Positions 25,736-35,881 of a stretch of 64,000 nucleotides of DNA are shown one piece after another. Origin of the DNA: Rhodoblastus sp963727035 (lineage in GTDB: Bacteria; Pseudomonadota; Alphaproteobacteria; Rhizobiales; Beijerinckiaceae); assembly GCA_963727035.1 (NCBI GenBank), contig CAVSEY010000029.1, positions 124,001-188,000 of the forward strand, written 5' to 3'. Position 1 is the first letter of the stretch, and the number at the start of each line of letters is the position of its first letter. The position numbers and the translations under genes were made by a program. The notes under the pieces were generated by a model that saw only the letters and a list, made by a program, of their open reading frames with translations, was not told the DNA's origin and made no database searches.

Positions 25736-25945
25736 GTGCGTGTCGGCGTCCTCGGCGTAACCTCGGGCGCCTTCGGCCAAAGGGTCGCGGCGGAACTCGC
25801 CCCCCGGTTGGAGTTCAAATGCAAGGTCCGCCTGCTGATCCCTACTGATTCCGCCGAAACCATCGCCCGAACCAACACCGCCATCTTCGACCCGGCCGTT
25901 TATGGCTGGGCGAAGGGGGCGGCGTGGGATGCGATGACGGGGTAG
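25736..25945 (+). other. Unrecognised short ORF after the duplicated GT tail
   Basis: 69 codons from a GTG ('MRVGVLGVTSGAFGQRVAAELAP', ending 'DPAVYGWAKGAAWDAMTG'). It begins where, in the first copy, rfbF begins, so it is probably the truncated remains of another locus gene. I do not recognise the family. The GC content and codon use look like the genome's own. Coding status doubtful. Confidence 0.3.
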
Positions 25946-26110
25946 TCTTCCCCCTGTTTGGTTCGGCTTTGGGCGTCTTGGGGCAGGCTGCATGATTTCA
26001 GCCGAACTCAGGCACGTTTGCTGAGCATCTCTTCCTCGCAAATGACCTCAGCGGCAGCTTCGATCGCGCTCGCTTGCTGTTGCACACGTTTCTGCAACAT
26101 TGTGTCGGCG

Positions 26111-27136
26111 TCATGGCTGGACGTCGGCGGTCACCGCCGACACCGTCGGCCGCGCGCCATAATGTTTCATGAACAAGCGCATGACATGATTCACACCTGC
26201 TTCGGTGACAGAGCGCAAATCCGGAGCGAAATAGGCGCCCCGGTTATAGGCGCCGACGATGATCTCATAGGACGGGAAATAGGCGACATAATCCCGTTCG
26301 CGGGCGAGTTCTTCCGCGGCGACGCGCAGAACGGATTTGGAATAGATCGTCGAAACAAGAACGCTTTGATCGATCGCCGTGGCGGCGAGCGGTACTGGCG
26401 AAACCGTCAGGATAACGCGCGCCTTTGGATTCTTTGACCGAAGGAATTCTATCGCCCAGCCAATGTTCGAAATGACCTCGGCGACACCAAGATTAACGAA
26501 CCGATATCTGGCGCTGTCGAAGGTTCCACCGGCGACGCCGGGACAGAGCGGATAGGCTGCGCCGTCGTCCCGTGAGACCCACCCTTCGGTGAGTCCCAAA
26601 GTGAAAACGAAAACATCAAGTTCCTCGACCATCCGACGAACCGCCGCGAAATGTTGCTGCCGATCGGCCTCGAATTCCGCGAGACATGGAAAGCCATTGG
26701 GCTGGATTCTGGGTCGAAAAGGATCGATGATTCGGTTGTCGGGACCTACCCAAAATTGTTCTCTCGGCGTGAACATGCCGTAGGCGCGCTGTAACAGTTG
26801 AACCAGTTGGCGCGAAGTGTAAATATTGCCATAGCGGGCGGAAAAGACGCCATAGCCGTACTGCTCGGCCAAGGCCGGCCCAAAGAGGGGATGAGCGGCC
26901 TCCGGCACGAAATAGTTAAAGCCCTCGCGTGTCAGCCTTCGGGCGATGTGCTGGGCGAAACAACTGCCGGCCGTTGCCACCTTGTCCGAAGGGGAAATGG
27001 TGAATTTCGCCCGCACGACCGGATCGACATCGGCAGGAAGCGGGGCAGCGATCAATTCGCGCCAGAAACAATGCTCCGGCAGATTTTGTACGGATGTTTC
27101 GCCATCACGCGGCCTCGCTGTCACGGACGCCGCCAA
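26111..27136 (-). CDS. GSCFA domain protein
   Basis: 341 residues. The name-giving motif 'TAGSCFAQHIARRL' is followed by 'YGNIYTSRQLVQLLQRA', 'LDVFVFTLGLTEGW', 'ARVILTVSPVPLAAT' and 'YFPSYEIIVG', an SGNH-like alpha/beta layout. GSCFA proteins are found in polysaccharide loci and may be acyl/acetyl esterases or transferases; no activity is proven. Its start overlaps the stop of the gene upstream by 32 bp, so the two form an operon. Confidence 0.85.
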   Translation of the reverse strand: MAASVTARPRDGETSVQNLPEHCFWRELIAAPLPADVDPVVRAKFTISPSDKVATAGSCFAQHIARRLTREGFNYFVPEAAHPLFGPALAEQYGYGVFSARYGNIYTSRQLVQLLQRAYGMFTPREQFWVGPDNRIIDPFRPRIQPNGFPCLAEFEADRQQHFAAVRRMVEELDVFVFTLGLTEGWVSRDDGAAYPLCPGVAGGTFDSARYRFVNLGVAEVISNIGWAIEFLRSKNPKARVILTVSPVPLAATAIDQSVLVSTIYSKSVLRVAAEELARERDYVAYFPSYEIIVGAYNRGAYFAPDLRSVTEAGVNHVMRLFMKHYGARPTVSAVTADVQP

Positions 27137-27902
27137 CGACCCGATCGAGTTGTTTCAGGACAAGTTCTCCATAAGCGATGTTGGCGTGGATCCAATCCCG
27201 GCTGTAATATTCCGGGCGCCGGAAACCATCCGCCGTGATGGTTTCCGCGGGCAGGGGAAGAAGCGTGGCGCCATGAGCGGCCGCTTGTCCTCGGTGAAGT
27301 TCGTCACAAAGCTTCCAGAATTTGTAGCGTAGTGTCGGCGCCGCAATACCGAATTGCTCAACCCGGGCATTCAACTGCGGATTATAATTGCCGTCGGGAA
27401 TAGCAGAAAAATCCTCCACCGGCGGCGGTGCGGGGGCGAGAATGATTGGCGCCGATGTCAAGGATTTCAATGTTCGCAGGAGAAAATCGACGCCTTGGAA
27501 ATGTATGGCCATAAGTGACTTCATCATTTCAAAGGGGATGAGCTGAGCGTCCGCGACACGATCGCGCGTCGGCTCGTCGGGTAGGATGAAATCGAAGCTT
27601 TTCGGGCTTTTAGCCGTTGACAGGATAAAGTGCTGATTTCCCCAAAGGCTGGCGAAAACGAAGTCCGGATGTTCTTTTTCGAACATTGCGGCAAGGTCGA
27701 CGAGGAAGTTTCGATTATATTCAGTCCGCCCCTCGACAATGGCGGAGAAAGGGAGATACCGCTCGTTCGCCATGATCGGCAGCGCCGTCATGTCGAAGGT
27801 GGCGCAACCTTGGCGCACACGCTGGTCTTGCGCCACCCGGATGGCGCCGATGTGGCTGAAACCTACGGCGAAAATTGCTTGGTCGTTCCATCGAGAAGTC
27901 AC
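27105..27902 (-). CDS. SGNH-like/polysaccharide-locus protein, unknown function
   Basis: 265 residues, upstream partner of the GSCFA gene. Landmarks: 'IFAVGFSHIGAIRVAQ' at the start (G-x-S-H-type loop), 'PDFVFASLWGNQHFIL' with W-G-N-x-H, 'APIILAPAPPPV', and a late 'SRDWIHANIAYGELVL' with a D-x-x-H-A-N pattern reminiscent of SGNH hydrolase block V. I infer an SGNH-type esterase or transferase of surface glycan; I do not recognise a named family. The 32-bp overlap suggests translational coupling. Confidence 0.6.
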   Translation of the reverse strand: MTSRWNDQAIFAVGFSHIGAIRVAQDQRVRQGCATFDMTALPIMANERYLPFSAIVEGRTEYNRNFLVDLAAMFEKEHPDFVFASLWGNQHFILSTAKSPKSFDFILPDEPTRDRVADAQLIPFEMMKSLMAIHFQGVDFLLRTLKSLTSAPIILAPAPPPVEDFSAIPDGNYNPQLNARVEQFGIAAPTLRYKFWKLCDELHRGQAAAHGATLLPLPAETITADGFRRPEYYSRDWIHANIAYGELVLKQLDRVVGGVRDSEAA

Positions 27903-28407
27903 CTTTAAAATAAGCTGCCGAGAAGCCGTTCGCGCATCAATCTCGGCGGTTGTCCAATTTCTGTCGTTACCCGAACTTTACGCATGAATCGCGCTACTGC
28001 AGCAATGGCAACGTTGATGAAGTTTCGCGCCTTGACAGCATGGGCTGTCAAGGCGGCGTTCTTCGGCACTGGCTCACCGAAACTCACCCCGACTCAATTT
28101 GGTTAGTGGGCGACAAAATCCAAGAATCAGTTGCGTGGAACTCATGGGGTCACTTTACCGGACGGGCGTGCGTTGGATATGCGTTCCTCGTCATGGATCG
28201 GGAAGCGCGCCGATTGTCTTGACGATGAAAACAAACGTTGCCGGCTATCGGGATTCTGCGTTAAAATAATGATGATGGCATCCTTTGCATGGTGGGGTTT
28301 ACGTCGTGGGAGCCGACAGAATGGTAGGCGACGCCGTGTATCCCAGAGCCGAACTGAGAAGAGCTTCGATTTCCACATAAGGTTCACTAAACCATAAGGT
28401 ACAATGA
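27903..28407. other. Intergenic, no supported gene
   Basis: About 500 bp between divergent genes. It holds an inverted repeat around 28032-28058 (CTTGACAGC ... GCTGTCAAGG). Several short open frames occur, none with domain content or a ribosome site. Confidence 0.4.
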
Positions 28408-29427
28408 ATGTCAGTTAATGCGAAAACATTAATTCTACATATCGGGTGTGAGAAAACGGGCACGACAAGTATTCAACGATTTCTTGCGCGTGAGCGTGCG
28501 GCATTGAAGTCTCACGGGGTTTTGTTCCCCGTTGTTCCGGCGGGCGGGGCAGTCGAGCCTAATCATAAATTGTTGACACTGTGCGTGCGTAATAAAAATG
28601 TGGATGACTTGCGCGCAACGGTGCCGGATGTCGATAAGAAAATTGCGGATTTTGAGGTCGAGTTTTCTGCTGAGATCGTAGAGAGCGGGTGTAATACGGT
28701 CGTATTATCGAATGAGCATTGTTCCTCTCGGCTAGTTAAGGTCGAGCGAAATTCGTGCTCTGAAGAGTTTACTGGAAAAGTTTGCCGAAACAATTGAGAT
28801 AATAGTTTATATTAGAAGGCAAGATAAAATGGTGCAAAGTTTATATTCGACATACATCAAGTCTGGTGGCACCGAAAAATTCAGGTTTCCGGAAAACATA
28901 AACGATCCAATGTTAAATTATCAATTGCTGTTGGATCGTTGGGTGAAGTGTTTGGGTGGCGGCAGATTTTGGTGAGAAGCTATGACGATGTTATGAACGA
29001 CCGAGGGGATGTGGTTCGGGATTTTTTATTGACGGCTGGTTTATCGCAAACGGTTGGCTCCGCGCAAACCGGCGACGACAAGCCAAATCGGTCGCTCAGC
29101 AAAGGAACGCTTGAGTTCCTGAGATTATTTAACAAACATGTTCCTTATCTAAAGGATGGAGTACTCAATCAGAATCGCGCGGATATTGTGAGGCGCCTCG
29201 AATTGATATCAAAAAGAAATGAAGAGCCGCATGACGAGCCGGGGGCGCAAGAGTTCCTTGAAAGGTTCCGGGAGGCAAATGAGTATGTTGCCCGGAAGTA
29301 TCTCGCTCGGGACAATGGGCAACTGTTCCCGGAATATGATGCGAACCCGACAGGGCAAATTTCTGATTTTTCGGTTGAGGAAGCCGTGGCTATTGCGGCC
29401 GATTTGTGGATCGAAACTCATAAATAG
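28408..29427 (+). pseudogene. Sulfotransferase-like gene with two compensating frameshifts
   Basis: The first part (from ATG 28408) has the 5'-PAPS loop-like 'LILHIGCEKTGTTSIQRFLA', typical of glycan sulfotransferases. Near 28742 the coding frame moves by one ('EIRALKSLLEKFAETIEIIVYIRRQDKMVQSLYSTYIKSGG') and near 28945 it moves back ('GEVFGWRQILVRSYDD') to run to 29427. One extra base and one missing G explain the data. Joined, the product would be ~339 residues. The segment is AT-rich compared with neighbours. The product would sulfate a surface polysaccharide if repaired (inference). Confidence 0.75.
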
Positions 29428-29455
29428 GATCGAGTTACTGGTTTGAGGCTCAGCG

Positions 29456-30706
29456 TTCCCCTCATTTTCAGATGATGCCAAAAGCCTCGGAAAACACGCG
29501 ATTTTCGCGTAGGAGTTGCTGATATCGCTCAATGAGGGGCTTGAGTCTTTCGTCCGGCATGTTGGGGATGAGTTCGTAAAGCAGGCATCCCTGGCGAAAC
29601 AGGGAATGAACGCGTCGCTTGGCGGTGCTGGTTCTCAACTGCCGGTCCATTCCGAGGCTTTCGCCAGCGGCGCCCAATACCGTCAGCAGCATGATGGCGA
29701 AAGCGTTGAGCAGCAACAGGCGATCTCGGCGCTGCGGGTCATCGATCCTCAGCGTGCTCATGCCCATTCCAAAGCGAAGGTCCTTGCTGTCCCGGAAGCT
29801 GGGCTCGATGGTCCACCTTTTCGAGTACAGATTGACGATCTGCGCCGCAGAGAGCGCGCCATCGCTGGCGGCAAGATGCCAGGCTTCCTTCATGCCCGAG
29901 GCTTTCACGCATACGACCGCCCCGACCTTCTGGCGGGCGGCGGAGATTTCGGCGTCGCGCAATTTCCGCGCTCGTCCGCCCTTGCCGACCCAATCGCCGG
30001 CTTCGCGCGTTTCGCCATCGGCGGCCCTGACATGGGTGCTGGAGCGAAAGCGGATGACATATTGAAAGCCAAGGGCGTCGAGGAATTCGAACAGCTTGAC
30101 GTCGCCAAAGCCGCGGTCGGCCAGAATGGTCGCGGTCACCCCCTCGGGCAGCAGCGCCTTTAATCGGGCCAGGCACAAATCCTCGAAATCGTTGCGCTGG
30201 TCCTTCAATTCGTCCTTGTCGACGGTCAGCCAAAGCAGCGGCGTCGCCCTGCCGTGGTTCGTGACGAGATGCAGCGCAAGCGTGCACTGGTTGTCGCGAT
30301 CGAAATCCGTCCAATCCATCGCCACGACGATCTCGCGGCGCTCTCCGACGACCTCGGCGATCCAAGACCCGAACAAGTCCCAAGGCGCCACGCCCGAGTT
30401 GCTGAGCAACCGGTTGACCTGTTTGATCGCCGACTTGGCGATCAAGCCACGCGCTGTGGCCAGAGCCTGTCCAATCAAGGAAACAGCGAGCGCCGCTCCG
30501 GTCATCACCCCGAGCGTGCCGTTGGCCAGCGACAGGATGCGCTTGGCATGCAGATCGTCGCCGAACACGCGCTTCAAAAATTCCTGAATGAAATCAAATC
30601 GCTCCTTCGACGCGCGCATGGCTCCCCCTGCCGGCTGATTCTCCGTCCTACAGCTCGGGGATAACGAAAATTTAGGCTTTTCCAAGTCGCGCAAAAATGG
30701 GGGGAT
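29456..30706 (-). mobile_element. IS4 family insertion sequence
   Basis: About 1.25 kb. Imperfect terminal repeats TTCCCCTCATTTTC (left, 29456) and ATCCCCCCATTTTT (right, minus strand from 30706) enclose a single transposase. Ends are approximate; no target duplication could be fixed. Confidence 0.75.
29468..30619 (-). CDS. IS4 family transposase
   Basis: 383 residues from the ATG at 30619 (a TTG at 30694 is possible). DDE elements: 'IVVAMDWTDFDRD' (first Asp), 'ATILADRGFGDVKLFEFL' (second Asp), and the Y-(2)-R-(3)-E(6)-K-like 'YSKRWTIEPSFRDSKDLRFGMGM' with the catalytic Glu. The full length is uninterrupted, so the element may be active. Confidence 0.9.
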   Translation of the reverse strand: MRASKERFDFIQEFLKRVFGDDLHAKRILSLANGTLGVMTGAALAVSLIGQALATARGLIAKSAIKQVNRLLSNSGVAPWDLFGSWIAEVVGERREIVVAMDWTDFDRDNQCTLALHLVTNHGRATPLLWLTVDKDELKDQRNDFEDLCLARLKALLPEGVTATILADRGFGDVKLFEFLDALGFQYVIRFRSSTHVRAADGETREAGDWVGKGGRARKLRDAEISAARQKVGAVVCVKASGMKEAWHLAASDGALSAAQIVNLYSKRWTIEPSFRDSKDLRFGMGMSTLRIDDPQRRDRLLLLNAFAIMLLTVLGAAGESLGMDRQLRTSTAKRRVHSLFRQGCLLYELIPNMPDERLKPLIERYQQLLRENRVFSEAFGII

Positions 30707-30984
30707 TCATTAGGGTTTGAGGTGCCTCTTGTGTTGTGCGTCGTGCGGTCTGGACTGCTCAGTTCTTCGGTAATGGGCCTTCTGGTGGCCGTTATTACTA
30801 TGACCGACCGCACCGCGCGCTCGGAAATCATTCGCCGTGCGGGTCCATCGCCATCAAATCCATCGGAAATGACGTGGAGAGCTGGTGTCCGGTCTTTAAG
30901 GGGCTACAACAGACGCACGGGTTTTCAGATAGACAACAACGGTGATCTGATTCTCGACGAGCACGGCGAAAGGTTTGTTCAGGA
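30707..30984. other. Leader region of the beta-helix gene; possible gene remnant
   Basis: One frame ends in a coding-looking stretch ('TGFQIDNNGDLILDEHGERFVQEW') just before the next start. It could be the 3' end of an older gene cut by the IS4 element; I cannot assign it. Confidence 0.3.
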
Positions 30985-32858
30985 ATGGTGGGCAAGGCTA
31001 TTTTCCTCGGTGCGCTGCTCTTTGCCAACGCGGCCTCGGCGCAGCCCACACACACGATTTCGCAGCGGCCGAGCACGAATGCTACGGTTCCGTTGCTCTC
31101 GAACAGGAATACCCTGAGCGCGCCGCAGACTTTTCCGGCTGGGTCGATCCGGCAGGGGAGCTTTTTGGCGGAGCAAATAATACAGGAACTACCTTTCCCG
31201 CCACAGCGGCAGGCCAAAACCTGGGCTTCACGCCCGCGCGAGTCGTCAACATCAAGGACGCGCCGACTAACGCGCCGATGGACGGAAGGTCGCACACGGT
31301 GGGCGCCTCTTGGGGGAGCTATGCGGCGGTGCCAGACGAGACGACACTAAGCGGTATTTGCCCGTCTGAGGCAAAAGCTGCTGCGGCGGTCGGCGGTTGG
31401 CAGAAAATCGAACGCGATTGGTGCGCCTTCGATTGGGCAAAAAATCAGGTGCTTAACAATCTCGACAACGCCGGGTTCGACAAAACCCTGCGTATTCCGA
31501 ACGGCACATTATACACCACAACGCCACTCAATCTCACTTGCATCAATGACGCTTCATCGTCGGATGGATGCACCGCTTCGTCACACGGCAATTTTTACGT
31601 CGATTTCCGTGGGAGTAAGGTTATTTGCGCCACCGGATCGTCGTGTATCGACGGCCTAGGCTCGCGCTACGTCATCATGATCTCTCCGAATATTTACGGC
31701 GTCACCGGCGCGAAGGAGCCTAAAATCGGCATTCAGATCGGGCATACGAATAGAATGTATGGCGCAGATAACTGGACGATCTTCGACCCGACAACAGAAG
31801 GATACTTTTCGGTCACGCCGTTCTACAATTTCGCGAGCGAAAGCCTGAGAGTTTTTGGCGGAACATTTCATAATAACGACAGGAGCCTGACAGGCCCATG
31901 CAGTTCGACTGTCAATGCCCACGAAGCGTGTGCGGCCATGTTCGATGCTGGGAACCATTACGGGATCACGTCTTTATTCGTAACCGAGAGTATTTCGACC
32001 GACACGGTTCAAACGTTCGCCGGAAATTATTTCGACGGAACGCGATTCTATCCTGGAACGGCATCGTCCGGTCTGTGGATTTATGGGACGTGGGGGCTTC
32101 ACATTTCGCGCGGCTATGTAACGACCTCGGATTATTGTGTGAACATATACAGTGATGGACAACCAAAGCTTTCAACCAAATTAATGATCTGCAACTTGAT
32201 CTCCATTGCGAATATGTCCCACCGGGGCCCGTTCTGTCCTATATGTCGTTTACTTCGGCTTCTGCTATGTATGTGCTTGTTCATGGCCTAAAAATAACCG
32301 ATTTCGCTTTAATGGCGACTTCGGAATTTTCAAAGTCGACAGTAACACGACTTATGTGCTGCTTGCAGGAGCTGATATTGCGGCTTACTACTATGTTAAA
32401 AGTGATTTGCCGCTTTGGGATACGCCCACAAAATATCGGGTAGATGGCAGCATCACTATCCCGGCCATGTCGAATTGGGCATATCCGGCCAAGTTCACCG
32501 GGAAACTTTGCACAAGCGGCACTTCGCCGTTCTGCGCGACCTTTGCCGATCAGCTTGTCTCGCGTCAGCCATCAACGCCAGTGACCGCAAACACAGGCAC
32601 TTGCACGTCCATCAGTTCTGTCGTTAATGGCGGTATTGCCGGGGCTTTTAGAGCAACTCGCGCTTGCACATCTGGCCAGACAATCAAGATCGTGTTTTCT
32701 ACGCCGCGATTAACGGCTATATATGCCACGTTCACGACATGACGGCCAAGATGCTTATTCCGCAAACAACATATACAATGACTTCGTGTACTGTGACGCT
32801 GCCAGCGAATACCCGCGGGTCATCTGACGCGTTCGTATTCACGGCGACGGGCTTCTAG
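30985..32858 (+). pseudogene. Secreted beta-helix (pectate-lyase-like) protein, multiple frameshifts
   Basis: An ATG at 30985 opens a signal peptide ('AIFLGALLFANAASAQP'). The coding signal then moves frame at ~31140-31200, ~32160, ~32305 and ~32700, every time in the direction expected of one lost base. The ending is 'TVTLPANTRGSSDAFVFTATGF' at 32858. The middle region is rich in short turns such as 'LRIPNGTLYTTTPLNLTC', 'GNFYVDFRGSKVIC' and 'ISPNIYGVTGAKEPKIGIQIGHTN', fitting a right-handed beta-helix. Joined, ~620 residues. Such proteins bind or cleave polysaccharides or form tail spikes. No other phage genes are seen here. Confidence 0.65.
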
Positions 32859-32889
32859 TGGATTGTCCAAGACGGACTGCACAGATTGC

Positions 32890-34141
32890 CTACCGCTCCG
32901 GCAGACTTGGTAAAAAACGCTCCACCGTCTGACAAATCACTAAGCTGGGGCGAAAATCGTCCACATGCTTCTCTTGGAAACTGGCGGACCAGACGAATAG
33001 AGTCTCGGCAAAAATGCGACTCAGCCACCATGACAGGCTTACGGGGCTCCCCCCGAGTCCGAACATGGAGTTACCGAAGATAAGCACGGTTTTGGGTGAT
33101 AGGGGCCGGCGGGAACGCCATTCCATCAACGTGCCCAAATGGCCGCTCGTCATCTCGGCGCGGATTACCTCAGGTTCCTCGCGGGCAAATTCCCAGTCTT
33201 CAGCAGGCAACAGCAGTTGCTCCAAAATGTCGCCCTGAAAAAATTTGCAACCAAGGTCGCCAGCCCGTTGCACCTCGCGCAGGGTCTTAGCAAAAACATC
33301 ATGTTTTAGCTCGGTCATGCGCATTAACTCTCGCACCAGCGCCTCGGCGCCGAAATAGGAGAGATGGCTGTCCACCTTACGGAACGGGTGCAGACCGCCA
33401 GTGACGAAAAGGTCGCGTAACACCTTCGCGCAATCAACGAAGAAGGACTTCTGAATGCAAATTTCGTGAAATGGCGGCGAAAAGTTTTGTTGGCGTCTCC
33501 ACCGAAACGGGGAAAAATTCGGGTATAGTCGTTTGTTTCTCGGGGATAATCATCTGGGTGAACCTGATGCCGCGAGCAGCGCAATATTCCTGCCGCGCTC
33601 TAATCAGGGCGACCCAGCGCGCCACCAGCGAAACATCCTCAGGCCGGCCATATTGCTGCAACAGGCCATTAGAGCCACCGAGCAGGAACAGAAATCCGTC
33701 TTTGCCTAAAGTGACTTGAGAATCATGGCTGGTAGCACCGCGTTTCACTAAAACATTCTCACAGGCCGACGTACCTGCCACTGCGTCAAGATACGACCTG
33801 ATCGCGTCCCGGTCCCGCTTCGCCTGCTGGACACTATGCAGCCTCGCCGCCGCCTCCGCCTTCCCGTACAAGCTTTCAGCGAGGTGCGCCATGATAATTT
33901 CCGACACGGTTTCCTTGATCCGGTCCCAAAAGGCCAGCACCCGAACCTCGTCGCCCGCCCAAGCGCGGAGCGACAGGCCGCCCCAGCGCAGTGCCGCAAG
34001 TTCCTCGGCGGAGGACAGTAAAAGCTTGAAGCCACAGCCCGGCGTGCCGGCAATGTCACGCTCGGTAACGCTGATCGCGGCATCATCCCCGCCCACTAGC
34101 GTGAACCCATCCACCGGGCGGGCCGGCGTCGGAACTGACAT
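32890..34141 (-). pseudogene. AlgX/AlgJ-like O-acetylation protein, frameshifted
   Basis: The N-terminal part (34141-33434) includes 'TLGKDGFLFLLGGSN' and 'RGIRFTQMIIPEKQTTIPEFFP'; the second frame (to 32890) includes 'KVDSHLSYFGAEALVREL', 'VLIFGNSMFG' and 'SWWLSRIFAETLFVWSA'. Together these give the SGNH-fold order of AlgX/AlgJ-type acetyltransferases. A one-base shift near 33441-33450 joins them ('FFVDCAKVLRDLF'). Joined, ~415 residues. Expected role: O-acetylating an exopolysaccharide in the periplasm. No signal peptide is seen at the visible start. Confidence 0.7.
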
Positions 34142-34210
34142 GGCGGGCCCAGCCGCTCAGCAGCACATTCCCATCCGCTGATCGCGAAACAGCGTCGATG
34201 GCGCCGTTGA

Positions 34211-35380
34211 TCATGTCGTTCCACCCAGTTGAGCCCGGCGCTCTTCCAATAGCGCCGTCCAGTCTAAATCGGCTAGCGCTGCCGCCAGAACTGGCAGGAA
34301 TTGCGGGGACGTGGCGTTAATGAGCGCAGCGGGCACTAGATGCTTGTCTGTCGAAGGAGCAGGCTCGCGCATGAACCGTAAATAGCTCCGCGCATAGGCC
34401 TTCGCCCCCGGCAGTACGTCTGGCGCTTCGGCTAGGGCGTTTATTTGCGCTTCCTGCTCGGGCCCTGCCGTGGCGCTCACCAAACCCTTGGCAATAAGGT
34501 GCTGGAGCAGACGTTCACGCATTATTTCGTCAGGTAAGTTTTTCAGATGCAAAACGAGCAGCTCACCAAACGCTTCCGCCTCCACGAATGACAGCACATC
34601 CGCAACAACCATATTGTGTCCGAGGTGACCGATGGCAAAGATAACATCGTGCCGGGCCAACGCCTTACCGGCTATCGTACCGGCGGCGAGCGAGTGGGGT
34701 GAGACGTTAATACTACAGGCAGTAGACAAACTGCACCCTGCCGTAGCGGTAACCCACGTACCACAAAATACGGGTAGATTCCGAGCACGCAAAACAGGTT
34801 TGACAAACTGGGCCGAGAACAATTCCCCCATCCGCGCGAATAGGAACTCGTCGGCATCCAATATGGTGATGTAGCGGCAATTCATCGCAAGTAGGCCAAA
34901 AAACTCGGAATTGGCGCGCGTATTATGTATAAAATCATAATAGCGTCGGTAATCGAGAATGAGAATGCGTGAGGCATAGGCGCTTAGCTTTTGGAGATAG
35001 GCGGGATCTTGTGAGCCGCAATCCAAGATGATCAGATTTTCGTACCCAACGATAGCTGCATGATGAGCAACCCACGTGTCAATCAGATAGGCTTCATCTT
35101 TCGCTTTGAGCACGATTTTGAGCAGTGTATCCCGCCCTGGCGCCCATTCATGCCCCTCGCGACGACCGAAAGCTAACCAGTGAGCATAAGCCTCTGTTTC
35201 GCTATCGAAGATGGTTCCGGCACTGGCGGCGTAGACATTTTGACAGAAAAAAGGAGTACGGTGCTCAATGCGGTAACGAGCCAATCCGAGTTGCCGCAAC
35301 TCCGGCTTTTCCAGCAGGGCGAAGTAAGTATCACTGAGCGGCATGGGCGGTTCCAGTATGGCTAGCAGTCTATAATACAA
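34211..35380 (-). CDS. Glycosyltransferase family 2-like protein
   Basis: 389 residues (ATG 35380, or a second in-frame ATG at 35344). After ~85 residues resembling the FY/HY repeat region ('AHWLAFGRREGHEWAPG') comes a GT2-type (Glyco_tranf_2_4) domain: 'LKIVLKAKDEAYLIDTWVAHHAAIVGYENLIILDCGSQD' and 'CRYITILDADEFLF' with a D-x-D site. The C-terminal ~150 residues are helical. It probably adds a sugar to the surface glycan. It has fewer GC-rich codons than the core genes. Confidence 0.78.
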   Translation of the reverse strand: MYYRLLAILEPPMPLSDTYFALLEKPELRQLGLARYRIEHRTPFFCQNVYAASAGTIFDSETEAYAHWLAFGRREGHEWAPGRDTLLKIVLKAKDEAYLIDTWVAHHAAIVGYENLIILDCGSQDPAYLQKLSAYASRILILDYRRYYDFIHNTRANSEFFGLLAMNCRYITILDADEFLFARMGELFSAQFVKPVLRARNLPVFCGTWVTATAGCSLSTACSINVSPHSLAAGTIAGKALARHDVIFAIGHLGHNMVVADVLSFVEAEAFGELLVLHLKNLPDEIMRERLLQHLIAKGLVSATAGPEQEAQINALAEAPDVLPGAKAYARSYLRFMREPAPSTDKHLVPAALINATSPQFLPVLAAALADLDWTALLEERRAQLGGTT

Positions 35381-35805
35381 AAATTTGTATCATCATTATA
35401 AATACAGTTTCATATAATTATATCGCCATGCAACACCGCTGTAGGTGATGATATACGTGGAGACTTGCTGGCGTGGAGCGGGCTGTGCTTCCCCATCCCG
35501 GGCATCGGAATGTTTTGCAGAAATACCATCAATTTTGGGTTAAGCATGGATGAAGTGCCGGATCTGTTTTCGGACGCAAATTCAATTTCATCTAAAAATT
35601 ATATCCAATTGATGATCCTTGGCAAGGGAGATCTCCCGCTCGTCGTTGAAGATTATAGAGGGGGCATCGGTGGTCGCGGCCGTGTTGGTAGTGTAGCTGA
35701 CACGGGACCTTGCACCGTGGACTCCAGCGTGGGCCGGGTTGGTCAGACGGCCACGGCGGGCAGTGCGACGCTCGCATTCGGGCTCAGTCTGGCGACCGGT
35801 CATCA
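35381..35805. other. Intergenic, AT-rich start; no supported gene
   Basis: Contains a dyad around the GT2 start (TACAAAAATTTGTA, near 35377-35390) and an open frame 35465-35809 with no recognisable domain. The second half is repetitive Gly/Ala/Thr-coding sequence and may be debris of a larger gene cut by IS66. Confidence 0.35.
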
Positions 35806-35881
35806 GTAGTCCCTCGGTCGCGTTGGCCGTTGCAACCCGAATTTGACCGGAGGATCAAACGCGTTCATCACAACATTCCGG

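Noticed and set aside
25736..25945. GTG-started ORF as a functional gene
   Set aside because: No family recognised, short, placed among fragments; listed only as an unassigned remnant.
27903..28407. Small ORFs (27950-28222, 28131-28397)
   Set aside because: No ribosome sites, no domains, overlapping in different frames.
30985..32858. Prophage tail-spike region
   Set aside because: The beta-helix type could fit a tail protein, but no capsid, portal, terminase or integrase gene is present; polysaccharide genes surround it.
35465..35809. 114-codon ORF before IS66
   Set aside because: Starts inside non-coding-looking sequence and ends in Gly/Ala/Thr-rich low-complexity; ribosome site absent.
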